DNA of 44,908 nt from Planctomycetota bacterium (GCA_018970165.1 JAGWWZ010000013.1:1-44908), one strand, 5' to 3'; counted from the stretch's first letter, positions 16,647 to 26,223 are shown. Notes: generated by a model from the letters alone, not told the origin. Numbers and translations: made by a program.

Positions 16647-18335
16647 TTAGTCGGGTAGCAGAGCCGCCGCCTGATGATTCTTTCGCATCGATTCCCATAG
16701 AACAGCCAATTCGCTAACACGTTCCGTGTGGTCGGCCGCAACATTTGTCGTCTCAGCGCGATCCTCCCGAAGATTGTACAGTTCCCACGAACTCTCCTTC
16801 CCTGCTGCAACCAGTTTCCAATCTCCTTTCCGAACGGCTCGGTTCTGTTCGTGCTGCCACCACAGGATTCGTTCCTCGGGTGTTTCTCTCTCCGCGGCGA
16901 GTTCTCGATAGGGTGATATGCTCGGTTTGAGCATCGGCAAGAAACTCAAGCCGGGAGGGGAGGGTATTCCGCTCGATTGAGCTTCATCGGATCGGCTCAT
17001 GGGTTTGCCGCTGGCGATCTCAAGTAGAGTGGGAGCGACATCGATGACATGCAAAGGGCTGGCGATCGGTTTGTCGGCGACCTTTACTGCTTCGGGCCAA
17101 TGCAAGATGCATGGAGTGCAAATCCCTCCTTCATGCACCCAAGTCTTGTGTTTGCGAAATGGAGTGTTGCAGACGGTCGACCAACCTGGTCCGAGGCACA
17201 GATAACTTTCCTTCGCGCCAGCAATGGAATCCGCCGAATGGCCATCTCCCCGCACCATGATCTCAGCGCTCGCGCCATTGTCAGAGAGAAACATGATCAA
17301 CGTATTATTCAATTGACCGTGGTTGCGCAGCCACTCGATAAGCCTACCGATCTCCTGATCCATGCTTTCCACCATGGCGGCATGCACGGCCATCTTTCCG
17401 GCTTGAAACGCTTGTTGCTCTGCATTCAGCTCATCCCAAGGTATCGGGCGGTTTACTTCACCAGGCCCCAGTTTCTTCATGGCATCAGGAAACGGATAGG
17501 GAGGTCCGAGTTCTCGCTCCACTTCAGATAGTTGCGTCCCGAGACCGAGAGCCTGCATTCGAGACCAACGTTTTCGACGAACACTATCCCAACCGTCACG
17601 ATATCGTTCTAGGTATCGTGCTACCATTTCGCGTGGCGCCTGCAGCGGGAAATGGGGAGCGGTGAACGCGACCAAGGAAAAGAATGGCGAGTTGGGATAT
17701 CGAGTCGTGTGCTGGTCAAATTGCATCAATGTTCGGTTTGCGATCTCGGTCGTAACATAAAAATTCGCATCGCCATCGACTGCAGGCAACGGTTCATCGT
17801 TCCAGAAATGTCTTTGGGGATGGAAGTATCGATCGTGGTCTTCCAATCGATACGAACTCTCGAAACCGTTCTTCAGAGGCGTGCCATCGATGTGCCACTT
17901 GCCGGAATGGTAGGACTTGTAACCGTGTTGATTGAGCGAAACCGACAGCAGTGGTGCCCAGGTGGGGCGTTTGCCTTGACCGCCACTCGGAACCCCTTCG
18001 ACCTGATCGCGACGAATCTGCTGTGCGTAGTAGCCGGTCATAAGGGCACCGCGCGATGGCCAACAGCGAGCCGTGTTATAAAACTGCGTGAACCTAAGCC
18101 CCCGTTCCGCCAACCGATCCAGGTTCGGGGTTTGAATCTCGGAGCCGTAGCATCCCAGATCTGAGAACCCCAGATCATCCGCAAGGATAATTAAGAGATT
18201 TGGCGGACGTTGCGTGGACTCTTGTCCGTTCCCCTCCGCGCTATGGCACTCGCGGATCGACAAAATAGACGCCACGGCGATCAGACACATCGCAACGACA
18301 CGAAACGACGATCGAAAGAAACTTTTTGAACTCAT
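16647..18335 (-). CDS. Secreted sulfatase (arylsulfatase family, formylglycine type)
   Basis: A 562-aa exported type I sulfatase that hydrolyses a sulfate ester, probably on a polysaccharide. A signal peptide covers ~1-32 (hydrophobic VVAMCLIAVASILSI, cleavage near HSA). Metal-binding 'LLIILADDLGFSDLG' follows, and the formylglycine site is C91 in CWPSRGALMTG, the full C-x-P-S-R signature. Later catalytic segments include 'SGKWHIDG' and 'MFLSDNGAS'. Activity needs a formylglycine-generating enzyme encoded elsewhere. Its start overlaps the stop of the Dnmt2-like gene (ATGA), so it is the last member of a four-gene coupled chain. Substrate is not predictable from sequence; planctomycetes carry many such enzymes for marine sulfated glycans. 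Confidence 0.95.
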   Translation of the reverse strand: MSSKSFFRSSFRVVAMCLIAVASILSIRECHSAEGNGQESTQRPPNLLIILADDLGFSDLGCYGSEIQTPNLDRLAERGLRFTQFYNTARCWPSRGALMTGYYAQQIRRDQVEGVPSGGQGKRPTWAPLLSVSLNQHGYKSYHSGKWHIDGTPLKNGFESSYRLEDHDRYFHPQRHFWNDEPLPAVDGDANFYVTTEIANRTLMQFDQHTTRYPNSPFFSLVAFTAPHFPLQAPREMVARYLERYRDGWDSVRRKRWSRMQALGLGTQLSEVERELGPPYPFPDAMKKLGPGEVNRPIPWDELNAEQQAFQAGKMAVHAAMVESMDQEIGRLIEWLRNHGQLNNTLIMFLSDNGASAEIMVRGDGHSADSIAGAKESYLCLGPGWSTVCNTPFRKHKTWVHEGGICTPCILHWPEAVKVADKPIASPLHVIDVAPTLLEIASGKPMSRSDEAQSSGIPSPPGLSFLPMLKPSISPYRELAAERETPEERILWWQHEQNRAVRKGDWKLVAAGKESSWELYNLREDRAETTNVAADHTERVSELAVLWESMRKNHQAAALLPD

Positions 18336-19216
18336 GATCGAGTGAACTGCATAATATGCGCGACGGCTGGCAGAGAGAGTGAATTACCTAGCAACTGCCA
18401 AAGTCGCCGAGTTGGTAGATGGTCGGGTAAGACAAAATTCGGGGGAAAGCCCAATATATTCGCCACTTCGCGCGGCGAGAACCGGCGTAATCCATATTCC
18501 GTTGCGATATACGAACCAGATTTCGTGATCGCGCGGCCGTACGATGAGCCAAAACAGGCGGCGACCGCATGCGAGTCATCGACATCGACAACATCGAGCG
18601 CCGCTCCATACTTCGAAACTATATCCGCACTTACGCTCAGCCCTTCGCGTTGGGCGGTGTCAGCCTCGTACTGGACAAGGAGATCTATCAAGGCTTTCGA
18701 GAGCGTCAACTCTGGGACCTTGATCAAAGGGACAGTTCCCTGAGTCGCAATCACATAAACGCGAGGTCTCCGATTCGGCCAACCGGTTTCAGTCGGACAG
18801 AGTGTGTGGACCTGCAAGTGATAACCCGATCTTTGCCACACATCGGATAGGCGTTGGAACGTATGCGAGTTCTCAAACCCAACCACGTTCTCCAAGACAA
18901 CGTACGCGGGTCGAATACGGGCCACGGCATCGATTAGGTGAAGCAACGCACGTGTTCGGACATCGTGTAGATCCCTTCGTTCCCCTTTGCGGGTGAATGG
19001 CGTGCAGGGAGGACTCATCCACCAAAGATCCCCTTTTTGAGTTGCGAGCCAGTCTAACGGAATCGTCTCGAGTTCCCGGATAATGTAGGGTGCCGAGAAA
19101 TTCCATGAGTAGACTGCCTCGCTATCGCGATTGATATCGACGGCGGCAACTACTTTTAGCCACGGGCAGGCGGCGTGAAGTCCGCCGATGCCTGCGAACA
19201 GTTCAAGAGTTCGCAC
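18332..19216 (-). CDS. Dnmt2-like cytosine-C5 methyltransferase (probable tRNA C38 methyltransferase)
   Basis: A SAM-dependent C5-cytosine methyltransferase of 294 aa from the GTG at 19216, which gives MRTLELFAGIGGLH. An in-frame extension to 19282 is possible but lies inside the upstream gene. Motif I is LELFAGIGGL. Motif IV has catalytic C71 in 'SPPCTPFTRKGERRD', where Dnmt2 reads SPPCQPFTR. Motif VI is ENV (109-111) in 'YVVLENVVGFENSHTF'. Motifs IX-X match Dnmt2 closely: 'LRRFSPREVANILGFPPNF' and LLGNSL. The Dnmt2 CFT motif appears as CFGSSYG. There is little room for a DNA target-recognition domain, which favours an RNA target. It overlaps the GH63 gene by 14 bp and the sulfatase start by 4 bp. 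No restriction partner is adjacent. A small orphan DNA methyltransferase is the alternative. Confidence 0.85.
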   Translation of the reverse strand: MRTLELFAGIGGLHAACPWLKVVAAVDINRDSEAVYSWNFSAPYIIRELETIPLDWLATQKGDLWWMSPPCTPFTRKGERRDLHDVRTRALLHLIDAVARIRPAYVVLENVVGFENSHTFQRLSDVWQRSGYHLQVHTLCPTETGWPNRRPRVYVIATQGTVPLIKVPELTLSKALIDLLVQYEADTAQREGLSVSADIVSKYGAALDVVDVDDSHAVAACFGSSYGRAITKSGSYIATEYGLRRFSPREVANILGFPPNFVLPDHLPTRRLWQLLGNSLSLPAVAHIMQFTRS

Positions 19217-21947
19217 GGGAGTTAGCTTGGTGTTCCAGCATGGTGGCAACCAATGCGGTCCATCCCGTCTGGTGGCTGGCACCTAAACCTTTGCCATTAT
19301 CGCCATGAAAATACTCGTAGAACAGAACGAGATCTCGCCAATTGGGATCGTTTGCATACCGAGAGTCTCCGCCATGGCAAGGGCGTGTACCATCGGTTCC
19401 CGCGAGAAAGATCCTGACCAATCGTCGTTCCAACTCGTTGGCGACTTGCAACAAATTCATCTGCTGCCCCGAACCGGTCGGGCATTCGATTTGAAACGAG
19501 TCTCCGAAGTATTTATGGTAAGAACGCAAGGATTCGATTATCAAGTGGTTTAACGGAAACCAGATCGGCCCTCTCCAATTCGAATTGCCACCAAACATGC
19601 CTGTGTTGCTTTCACCAGGGACATAGCTCACCGATGACGTTGATCCTTCGTGGTCGAACACAAACGGTTTTTGATGGTGAATTGCGGATAAAGATCGAAT
19701 GCCGTAGGGGGACAAGAACTCCCTTTCGTCAAGCATATAGGTGAGTAGTCTCCGCAATCTCTCCGTCGATGGGATCGCCAGCAGGCGTACTGCGCCAGAG
19801 TGGTCGCCATCAGAACTCTTCTTTTCCAGGTAAGTCATACAGCGCGACATATGAGGTTTGTGCTTGAGGAACCAATCCATGCGCCGAGTAAAGCTCGGGA
19901 TCCGGTGCAAAGTCGATTCGTGTAGAATCACATTCGTGCACAATGGAATCAATCCGACGAGAGAGCGAACTTTGAGTGCAGTACTTCTACCATCGCGATA
20001 CACGTGGTCGTAGTAGAAACCATCACCCTCGTCCCACAGACCGGAGCCGTGCAGCGAATTCATCGCTTCCGAAATGGCGACATAGTGTTCGAAAAACTTG
20101 CTCGCCATGTCGGAGTAGGCCTGGCTCTCATGCGCCAACTCCAATGCCATCTGCAGCATACCGCCGCAGTAAAACGCCATCCAAGCGGTCGCATCCGCTT
20201 GATCAAGAGTTCCGCCACCCGGTAGCGGTTTGCTTCGATCGAACACGCCGATGTTATCGAGTCCGAGAAAACCACCGCTGAACACATGCTGCCCACGCGT
20301 ATCTTTTCGATTCACCCACCAAGTGAAGTTAAGCAGAAGCTTTTGGAAAGTTCGGGCGAGAAAATCGCGATCGCCCGACTGCTTATAGACCTGCCAGCAT
20401 GCCCAGGCGTGCACAGGGGGATTCACATCGCTCAGGGCCCATTCGTATGCCGGGATCTGGCCATTGGGATGCATGTACCATTCACGCAGGAACAGGATGA
20501 GTTGATTCTTCGCGAATTCGACATCGATTTTAGCCATCGGAATCATGTGGAATGCTAGATCCCATGCGGCATACCAGGGGTACTCCCATTTGTCTGGCAT
20601 CGATATCACGTCTCGATTGAATAGGTGTTGCCAGTCGCCATTGCGACCAGCTTTACGTTCCACCGGAAGTGGTTTGCACTCCGGATCCCCCGTAAGCCAC
20701 GCATCGACAACGTAGTAATAAAACTGCTTGGTCCATATCAGACCAGCGTACGCTTGCCTCGCAACACTTTTCTCTTGCTGACTTAGAGCAGGCGAGATGA
20801 TGGAATCGTAATACTCATCCGCTTCAACGATTCGTTGTTCGATGGTGGTATCGAAGTCAGCATCGATGCTCGATGCGCGATCGAGGAGAATGATTTGATC
20901 CGGCGGTGAGTATGGAGGTAGTGGCAATTTCGCACGAGACGTAAGTCGGCATCGCAATACCAGAGGGCGATCCGTATGAACGATTGCCATGTAATGAGCA
21001 GCGCATTTCGTTCCAAACATTTGCGGATTGACGCAGTCGCTATTTCCCTCCAAAACGTATTCATGGAAAGCGTCCTTAAAGAATCGTCCCACGGATGTTG
21101 CTAATGGATGACGATTCGGATTAGTCTCGTTGTCGGTAAATAACCACGCTGGAGATTCGCCATCGGCGTTGGCTTGAACTCGAAACTCGTATTGACCGAG
21201 AGTCTCATGGTCGCACAAAACGACTCCGTGTGGCTCTTCGACGGTGCGTATGAGCCTCAAACGCGGTTTGGTGGTACACCCCTCATGGGTGCATCCCCAG
21301 ACCCAACTGTTGTGAAACCACAATTGTGGAAGAATATGCAGGACTGCAGGCCTCGGTCCTCGATTGTGAACGGTCAGGCGAATGAGTACATCATCGGGCG
21401 ATTCCTTAGCGTACTCTACTTGGCAGTCGAAATAGGCGTTGTTCTCGAAAGCCTCCGCATCCGCCAACTCAAATTCCGGCTCAAATCGAGAACGCGAACG
21501 ACTCCCATCCACCAGTTTTTCATATGGAAATCGAGCCTGTGGGTATTTGTACAGCCCCTTCATATAAGATTGCGTAGGTGTTCCATCGACGTAGTAGTAG
21601 CACTCTTTGACGTCTTCGCCATGGTTTCCCTCCGGACCTGTCAGGCCAAACAATCTCTCCTTCAAGATCGGGTCGCGGGTGTTCCAGAAAGCGAACGAAA
21701 AACAAAGACGCCCTTGCCTATCGCAGATACCGAGCAGTCCATCTTCGCCCCAGCGATAAGCTCGAGATCGCGCGTGATCGTGAGGCAAAAAGTGCCATGC
21801 ATCTTGAGTGTTCGAATAGTCCTCCCTCACCGTCCCCCACTGTCGCTCCGAAAGATAAGCCCCCCAACGCTGCCAATTGGCAGCGCGAGATTTGGACTCC
21901 TGCAGTCGAAGATACTCATCAGTCTGTTCGATAGTGCGTTCGTTCAT
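19203..21947 (-). CDS. GH63-type glucosidase ((alpha/alpha)6-barrel glycoside hydrolase)
   Basis: A 914-aa cytoplasmic protein (no signal peptide) of the GH63/MGH1-like glycoside hydrolase group. The N-terminal half is a beta-rich domain with 'WGTVREDYSNTQDAWHFLPHDHARSRAYRWGEDG', here cited only for its RWGEDG end. The C-terminal half is an alpha/alpha-barrel with 'WDLAFHMIPMAKID', 'PAYEWALSDVNPPVHAWACW', 'GGFLGLDNIGVFDRS', 'WRGPIWFPLNHLIIESL' and 'GWTALVATML', all typical of GH63 and mannosylglycerate hydrolase relatives. It probably cleaves an alpha-glucoside or related sugar inside the cell. Its start overlaps the nagB stop (ATGA) and its end overlaps the Dnmt2-like gene, so it is the second gene of a coupled chain. 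Exact substrate and catalytic acids were not assigned. Confidence 0.85.
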   Translation of the reverse strand: MNERTIEQTDEYLRLQESKSRAANWQRWGAYLSERQWGTVREDYSNTQDAWHFLPHDHARSRAYRWGEDGLLGICDRQGRLCFSFAFWNTRDPILKERLFGLTGPEGNHGEDVKECYYYVDGTPTQSYMKGLYKYPQARFPYEKLVDGSRSRSRFEPEFELADAEAFENNAYFDCQVEYAKESPDDVLIRLTVHNRGPRPAVLHILPQLWFHNSWVWGCTHEGCTTKPRLRLIRTVEEPHGVVLCDHETLGQYEFRVQANADGESPAWLFTDNETNPNRHPLATSVGRFFKDAFHEYVLEGNSDCVNPQMFGTKCAAHYMAIVHTDRPLVLRCRLTSRAKLPLPPYSPPDQIILLDRASSIDADFDTTIEQRIVEADEYYDSIISPALSQQEKSVARQAYAGLIWTKQFYYYVVDAWLTGDPECKPLPVERKAGRNGDWQHLFNRDVISMPDKWEYPWYAAWDLAFHMIPMAKIDVEFAKNQLILFLREWYMHPNGQIPAYEWALSDVNPPVHAWACWQVYKQSGDRDFLARTFQKLLLNFTWWVNRKDTRGQHVFSGGFLGLDNIGVFDRSKPLPGGGTLDQADATAWMAFYCGGMLQMALELAHESQAYSDMASKFFEHYVAISEAMNSLHGSGLWDEGDGFYYDHVYRDGRSTALKVRSLVGLIPLCTNVILHESTLHRIPSFTRRMDWFLKHKPHMSRCMTYLEKKSSDGDHSGAVRLLAIPSTERLRRLLTYMLDEREFLSPYGIRSLSAIHHQKPFVFDHEGSTSSVSYVPGESNTGMFGGNSNWRGPIWFPLNHLIIESLRSYHKYFGDSFQIECPTGSGQQMNLLQVANELERRLVRIFLAGTDGTRPCHGGDSRYANDPNWRDLVLFYEYFHGDNGKGLGASHQTGWTALVATMLEHQANSRANS

Positions 21948-22783
21948 GGAAATTCTCGACCTTGTGTTACTCCCAGAGAAACGCTCTTCAACCGCACGCG
22001 GTTAGCCTCCGATTCACGATAGTAGTCGCAATGAGCCAGAAGCCGACTAGCCTCCTCATCGATCATGATCGTAACGTCTGGATGGAGTTGCAAAACCGAT
22101 GCAGGAACCATGGATGTGACTGGCCCTTCGATCGCATCGCGAATCGCGCGTGATTTCGACTCGCCCGAGGCAATCAGCAAGATCGAACGGGCACTCATGA
22201 TCGTTCCTATCCCCATGGTGATCGCCATTGTGGGAACCTGGTCCATGCTGTCGAAGTAACGCGCGTTGTCGCTTCGCGTCTGCCGTGTCAATGTCTTGAC
22301 CCGTGTGCGCGAAGCCAACGAAGAACCGATCTCATTGAAGCCTATGTGACCATCGGACCCAATACCTAGAATCTGGTAGTCGATGCCACCGGCCTCCTCG
22401 ATTTGCCATTCGTAACTGGCCGCCGCTTCGTTCAGATCCTCCGCGCACCCATCTGGCAGATGGGTATTCTCGCGCGCGATATCGATGTGGTCGAACAAAT
22501 GCTCCTGCATGTAAGCATGGTAACTGCGTGGATCCGAGGAAGAGAGTCCGACATACTCGTCGAGATTGAAGGTGGTGACACTCTGAAACGAAATCTCTCC
22601 CGCACGAAAGTGTTCAATCCACTGACGATACAGGCCGACAGGCGTTCCTCCTGTAGCCAGTCCGAGCACCACGCGTCCCAACCGCTTCCCATGCCTGTTG
22701 GCCAATAAACCACAACGTTCCAACGACTCTTTGCCTGCCACGCGTGCCATCTCGGCGGCGGAATCCAGAATGACTACTCGCAC
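21944..22783 (-). CDS. nagB: Glucosamine-6-phosphate deaminase
   Basis: Converts glucosamine-6-phosphate to fructose-6-phosphate and ammonia, feeding amino sugars into glycolysis. The 279-aa protein from GTG 22783 starts MRVVILDSAAEM like other NagBs; a TTG at 22816 would add 11 residues. Family motifs are 'VVLGLATGGTPVGLYRQWI', the catalytic 'TFNLDEYVGLSSSDPRSYHAYM', 'YQILGIGSDGHIGFNEIG', and 'ITMGIGTIMSARSILLIASG'. It heads a minus-strand chain nagB, GH63, Dnmt2-like, sulfatase in which every junction overlaps. It is divergent from the PVC cytochrome gene across ~195 bp. The association suggests use of an amino-sugar-containing, perhaps sulfated glycan. Confidence 0.93.
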   Translation of the reverse strand: MRVVILDSAAEMARVAGKESLERCGLLANRHGKRLGRVVLGLATGGTPVGLYRQWIEHFRAGEISFQSVTTFNLDEYVGLSSSDPRSYHAYMQEHLFDHIDIARENTHLPDGCAEDLNEAAASYEWQIEEAGGIDYQILGIGSDGHIGFNEIGSSLASRTRVKTLTRQTRSDNARYFDSMDQVPTMAITMGIGTIMSARSILLIASGESKSRAIRDAIEGPVTSMVPASVLQLHPDVTIMIDEEASRLLAHCDYYRESEANRVRLKSVSLGVTQGREFP

Positions 22784-22978
22784 AAATGGAACCCATCTTT
22801 TCGGTGAGGAAATCAACTCGGCTCAGATTGAAATCGAGCCACGATCTGACAGTATGGCTGGGCGCAATCCCTTCGGGCAAGAGACCTCCCCCTCGTTTCA
22901 CTCAGGAATCGATCGACTACACTGGAGTCGAATTCAAAAAAACCGTTTTGGAAAGCATTTACGATTACGGAGCTTGAA

Positions 22979-25900
22979 ATGCAGTCCCTCTCCCGTTGGT
23001 TTCGCATGCCACGCCGAGCCCTGGCTGGCCTCACCCTTGGTTTCAATATCCTAGGAATTGGAATCGCCTCCATCGATTTTTCTGTCGCTACAGGAGAGCA
23101 AGATGGGGGGCAGTCCTCCTCAGCCAATACCAAGGTTTACGAGCAAATGCCGGAAACGGCTCCTGTGCAGGCGACTGACAACTCGGCCGATCAGAGCACT
23201 CGGAACTCGTTGCGAGACCGAGCTTTGGCCGAAGGACCGAAGCCTCTTTGGATATGGGGAGAGGATCCCAATCGCCGCTATGTGATCCGCAAGAAGCTCA
23301 ATGTCCCTGCGATCACCTCTGCTTGGCTTGCGGCCACATGCGACAACAACATGGCGATCGATATCAATGGCCAACAAGTCGCCGTAAGCGACACTTGGGA
23401 AGAAGCTCTGATCGTCGATTTGAGTCGTATCCTGAAGCCAGGGGAAAACGAGATCTCGTTCCAGGTTCAGAATGCGGGCGGCATCGCTGGCTTGGTCGCA
23501 AAATTGGCGATCATCGACCCTCAAGGCAAAGTGACCACGATGGAAACGGGCGAGGATTGGCAAGCGGCACCTCAAAACAAACCCGACACATTCGGTTCGG
23601 CCAAGAAGATCGCAACCTATGGCGATAATCCGTGGGGCAACGTTTTGGCTCCCGAACGATCTTCGCAAGGAACCGGCTTCAATGTGCTTCCAGGCTTTAC
23701 GATCGAACGCCTCTTTCGTGTACCGAAAGATGAGTTGGGCTCATGGGTCGCAATAACCTGCGATCCCAAAGGGCGATTGATTGCGAGCGATCAAGAGAAC
23801 AAAGGCTTGTTCCGCATTACACCACCCAAGGTCGGAAGCAACGATCCTACGCGTGTTGAAAAACTGAAGGTCGATCTTTCGGGGGCTCAAGGTCTACTGT
23901 TTGCTTTCGACAGTCTCTATGTTTGCGTCAATGGAGGCAAGGGAAGCGGTCTCTATCGCCTGAAGGATACCGATGGCGATGATCAGTTCGATGACGTGGT
24001 CTTGCTCAAAGGACTTCGCGGTGGTGGCGAGCACGGGCCGCACGCGCTTCGACTGTCCCCCGATGGCAAATCGATCTATGTATGCTGCGGCAACCATACC
24101 CTGCCACCCGTGGATCGAATATCCAACGCACCTCCTCAAACGATGGGGGGAGCAAGGTCGGAGATCTTGCAGGCGAAACTTCCCGATGGTTACACCAGCA
24201 GAATTGCACCCAATTGGGACGAAGACTTACTGTTACCTCGCCAGTGGGATGCCAATGGACATGCTGCAGGCATCCTCGCACCTGGAGGTTGGATTGCCAA
24301 AACAGATCCCGAAGGCAAGACCTGGGAAATGGTCAGCATCGGTTACCGCAATCAATACGATTTCGCCTTCGACACTGCGGGAGAAATGTTCGCCTACGAT
24401 GCGGATATGGAATGGGACATGGGAGCCCCATGGTATCGACCAACGCGCGTTGTCCATGCAACCAGCGGTAGCGAATTTGGATGGCGAAGCGGGACAGGCA
24501 AGTGGCCAGGATACTATTTGGATAGCCTGCCAAGTCTCGTCGATATCGGGCCAGGTTCACCCGTTGGCGTCGAGTTTGGAACGGGTGCGAAATTCCCACA
24601 AAAGTATCAGCGTGCACTGTTCGTCTGCGACTGGACCTTTGGAACGATGTATGCCATCCATGCCAAGCCTGAAGGCGGTAGCTACACCGCTACCAAAGAG
24701 CAGTTTTTATCTCGCACTCCTTTGCCACTCACGGATGTGGTTATCGGAACCGATGGCTATATGTACTTCACTGTCGGTGGCCGGGGGACACAGTCGGAAC
24801 TGTATCGCGTTCGGTATGAAGGTCCCGAATCGACAGCACCCGCGCCAGCTTTGGAGTTGACGGCAGAGCACCGAATCCGTCGCGATTTGGAACAGTATCA
24901 TACCGACACAACCTCGAACGCAGATGCTGCCGCCCAGCAACTCCTATCGAAACTGAATCATCCCGATCGTCATGTCCGTTATGCAGCGAGAGTCGGTTTG
25001 GAACGGCTTCCTACATCCCTTTGGGCCCCGCGAATTCTCAGCAGTTCGGATCCGCAGACGCTAATCACCGGCGGTACCGCAATCGCTCGTGTTGGCGACC
25101 CATCCCTGCGAACTCCGTTGTTGGAACGAATCGGGTCGATCGATCCACAGCGATTGAGTCCGAACCAACGGTTGGAACTTGCTCGCACGTTGCAATTGAT
25201 TCTGATTCGTTTAGGGGGACTCGATGAAAGCCTTCGCACCGCGATGATTGAAAGGATCGATCCGATGTTCCCATCCGGCGACGACACGCTGGATCGCGAA
25301 TTGGCGATCCTGCTCGCATATCTCGACAGTCCATCGCTGCCTGGCAAGATCCTGCCGCTGCTGGAACGTGAACGACGATTCACCGAAGCGGATTTTACCG
25401 ACATCCTTCAGCGCAACCGGGGTTACGGCGCATCGATCGCAGCCATGCTCGACAATCAACCGGACCTTCAGCAATTCCACTATGCGTTTGTGCTCCGCAA
25501 TGTCCGATCGGGCTGGACACTCGATCAACGCAAGGCCTACTTCCAATGGTTTCAAAAAGCACAGGGTTGGAAGGGTGGTGCCAGCTATGAGAAGTTCCTG
25601 ATCAACATTGCCAACGATGCATATGCGTTGTGCAATGACCAAGAGCGATTCACGTTGGAAGCGCTCGGCTTACGCGAAACCGCATCTATTCCCAAAACCC
25701 TACCAACAGCCGAAGGACCTGGCCGCAAATACACGACGGATGAGATTGCGTCCTGGGTTCCGGAGCGGATGAAGGACCGAAATCTCGAGCGTGGCAAAAA
25801 AATGTATGCTGCTGCTCGCTGTGTCGTCTGCCACCGCTATGGAGGAGACGGAGGAGCGACCGGTCCGGACCTGACACAGGTCGCTGGCCGTTTCTCACCT

Positions 25901-26203
25901 GCGGATTTGATCGATGCGATCGTTCGCCCGAGCCAAGTCATCTCCGATCAATACAAGACGATGGTTCTGCAGACAAAAGATGGAGAAGTCTACACCGGTC
26001 GAGTCGTAAATGATGTCGGCGGCAAGATCACGATCGTTACGGATCCGGAGGATGCAACAAAAACCGTGACGATAGATCGAAGCGAAATCGAGAACGAGAG
26101 GGTATCCAAGGAATCGCAAATGCCAGCGGAACTGCTGGACAAACTCAACGAAGACGAGGTCCTCGATTTGCTTGCCTTCCTACTATCCCGAGGTAAAGCC
26201 TAG
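22979..26203 (+). CDS. PVC-type heme-binding CxxCH protein with beta-propeller (membrane-bound dehydrogenase-like)
   Basis: A 1074-aa exported protein. A basic and hydrophobic N-terminus (~1-40) acts as signal or anchor. Residues ~75-210 look like a galactose-binding-type beta-sandwich (ISFQVQNAGGIAGLVAKLAI). Residues ~225-630 form a PQQ/NHL-type propeller (VAITCDPKGRLIASDQENKG; ALRLSPDGKSIYVCCGNHTL). Residues ~640-830 are helical repeats. A C-terminal monoheme cytochrome c domain has CVVCH near residue 950, 'GGATGPDLTQVAGRF', and the planctomycete-specific 'IVRPSQVISDQYKTMVLQTK' and DGEVYTG tail. Likely role is oxidation of a sugar or related substrate in the periplasm with electron transfer to cytochromes; the substrate is unknown. 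It is divergent from nagB and followed by a repeat region. Confidence 0.9.
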   Translation: MQSLSRWFRMPRRALAGLTLGFNILGIGIASIDFSVATGEQDGGQSSSANTKVYEQMPETAPVQATDNSADQSTRNSLRDRALAEGPKPLWIWGEDPNRRYVIRKKLNVPAITSAWLAATCDNNMAIDINGQQVAVSDTWEEALIVDLSRILKPGENEISFQVQNAGGIAGLVAKLAIIDPQGKVTTMETGEDWQAAPQNKPDTFGSAKKIATYGDNPWGNVLAPERSSQGTGFNVLPGFTIERLFRVPKDELGSWVAITCDPKGRLIASDQENKGLFRITPPKVGSNDPTRVEKLKVDLSGAQGLLFAFDSLYVCVNGGKGSGLYRLKDTDGDDQFDDVVLLKGLRGGGEHGPHALRLSPDGKSIYVCCGNHTLPPVDRISNAPPQTMGGARSEILQAKLPDGYTSRIAPNWDEDLLLPRQWDANGHAAGILAPGGWIAKTDPEGKTWEMVSIGYRNQYDFAFDTAGEMFAYDADMEWDMGAPWYRPTRVVHATSGSEFGWRSGTGKWPGYYLDSLPSLVDIGPGSPVGVEFGTGAKFPQKYQRALFVCDWTFGTMYAIHAKPEGGSYTATKEQFLSRTPLPLTDVVIGTDGYMYFTVGGRGTQSELYRVRYEGPESTAPAPALELTAEHRIRRDLEQYHTDTTSNADAAAQQLLSKLNHPDRHVRYAARVGLERLPTSLWAPRILSSSDPQTLITGGTAIARVGDPSLRTPLLERIGSIDPQRLSPNQRLELARTLQLILIRLGGLDESLRTAMIERIDPMFPSGDDTLDRELAILLAYLDSPSLPGKILPLLERERRFTEADFTDILQRNRGYGASIAAMLDNQPDLQQFHYAFVLRNVRSGWTLDQRKAYFQWFQKAQGWKGGASYEKFLINIANDAYALCNDQERFTLEALGLRETASIPKTLPTAEGPGRKYTTDEIASWVPERMKDRNLERGKKMYAAARCVVCHRYGGDGGATGPDLTQVAGRFSPADLIDAIVRPSQVISDQYKTMVLQTKDGEVYTGRVVNDVGGKITIVTDPEDATKTVTIDRSEIENERVSKESQMPAELLDKLNEDEVLDLLAFLLSRGKA

Positions 26204-26223
26204 ACCACTCTTACCGACCATCG

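Noticed and set aside
18332-19216. Restriction-modification system reading of the cytosine methyltransferase
   Set aside because: No endonuclease gene adjoins it; neighbours are sugar-use genes and the motifs match Dnmt2 rather than restriction-linked Dcm.
21174-22022. Plus-strand open frame of 282 codons
   Set aside because: It lies opposite the GH63 gene and nagB end; it has no motif or ribosome site and the minus-strand genes are well supported.
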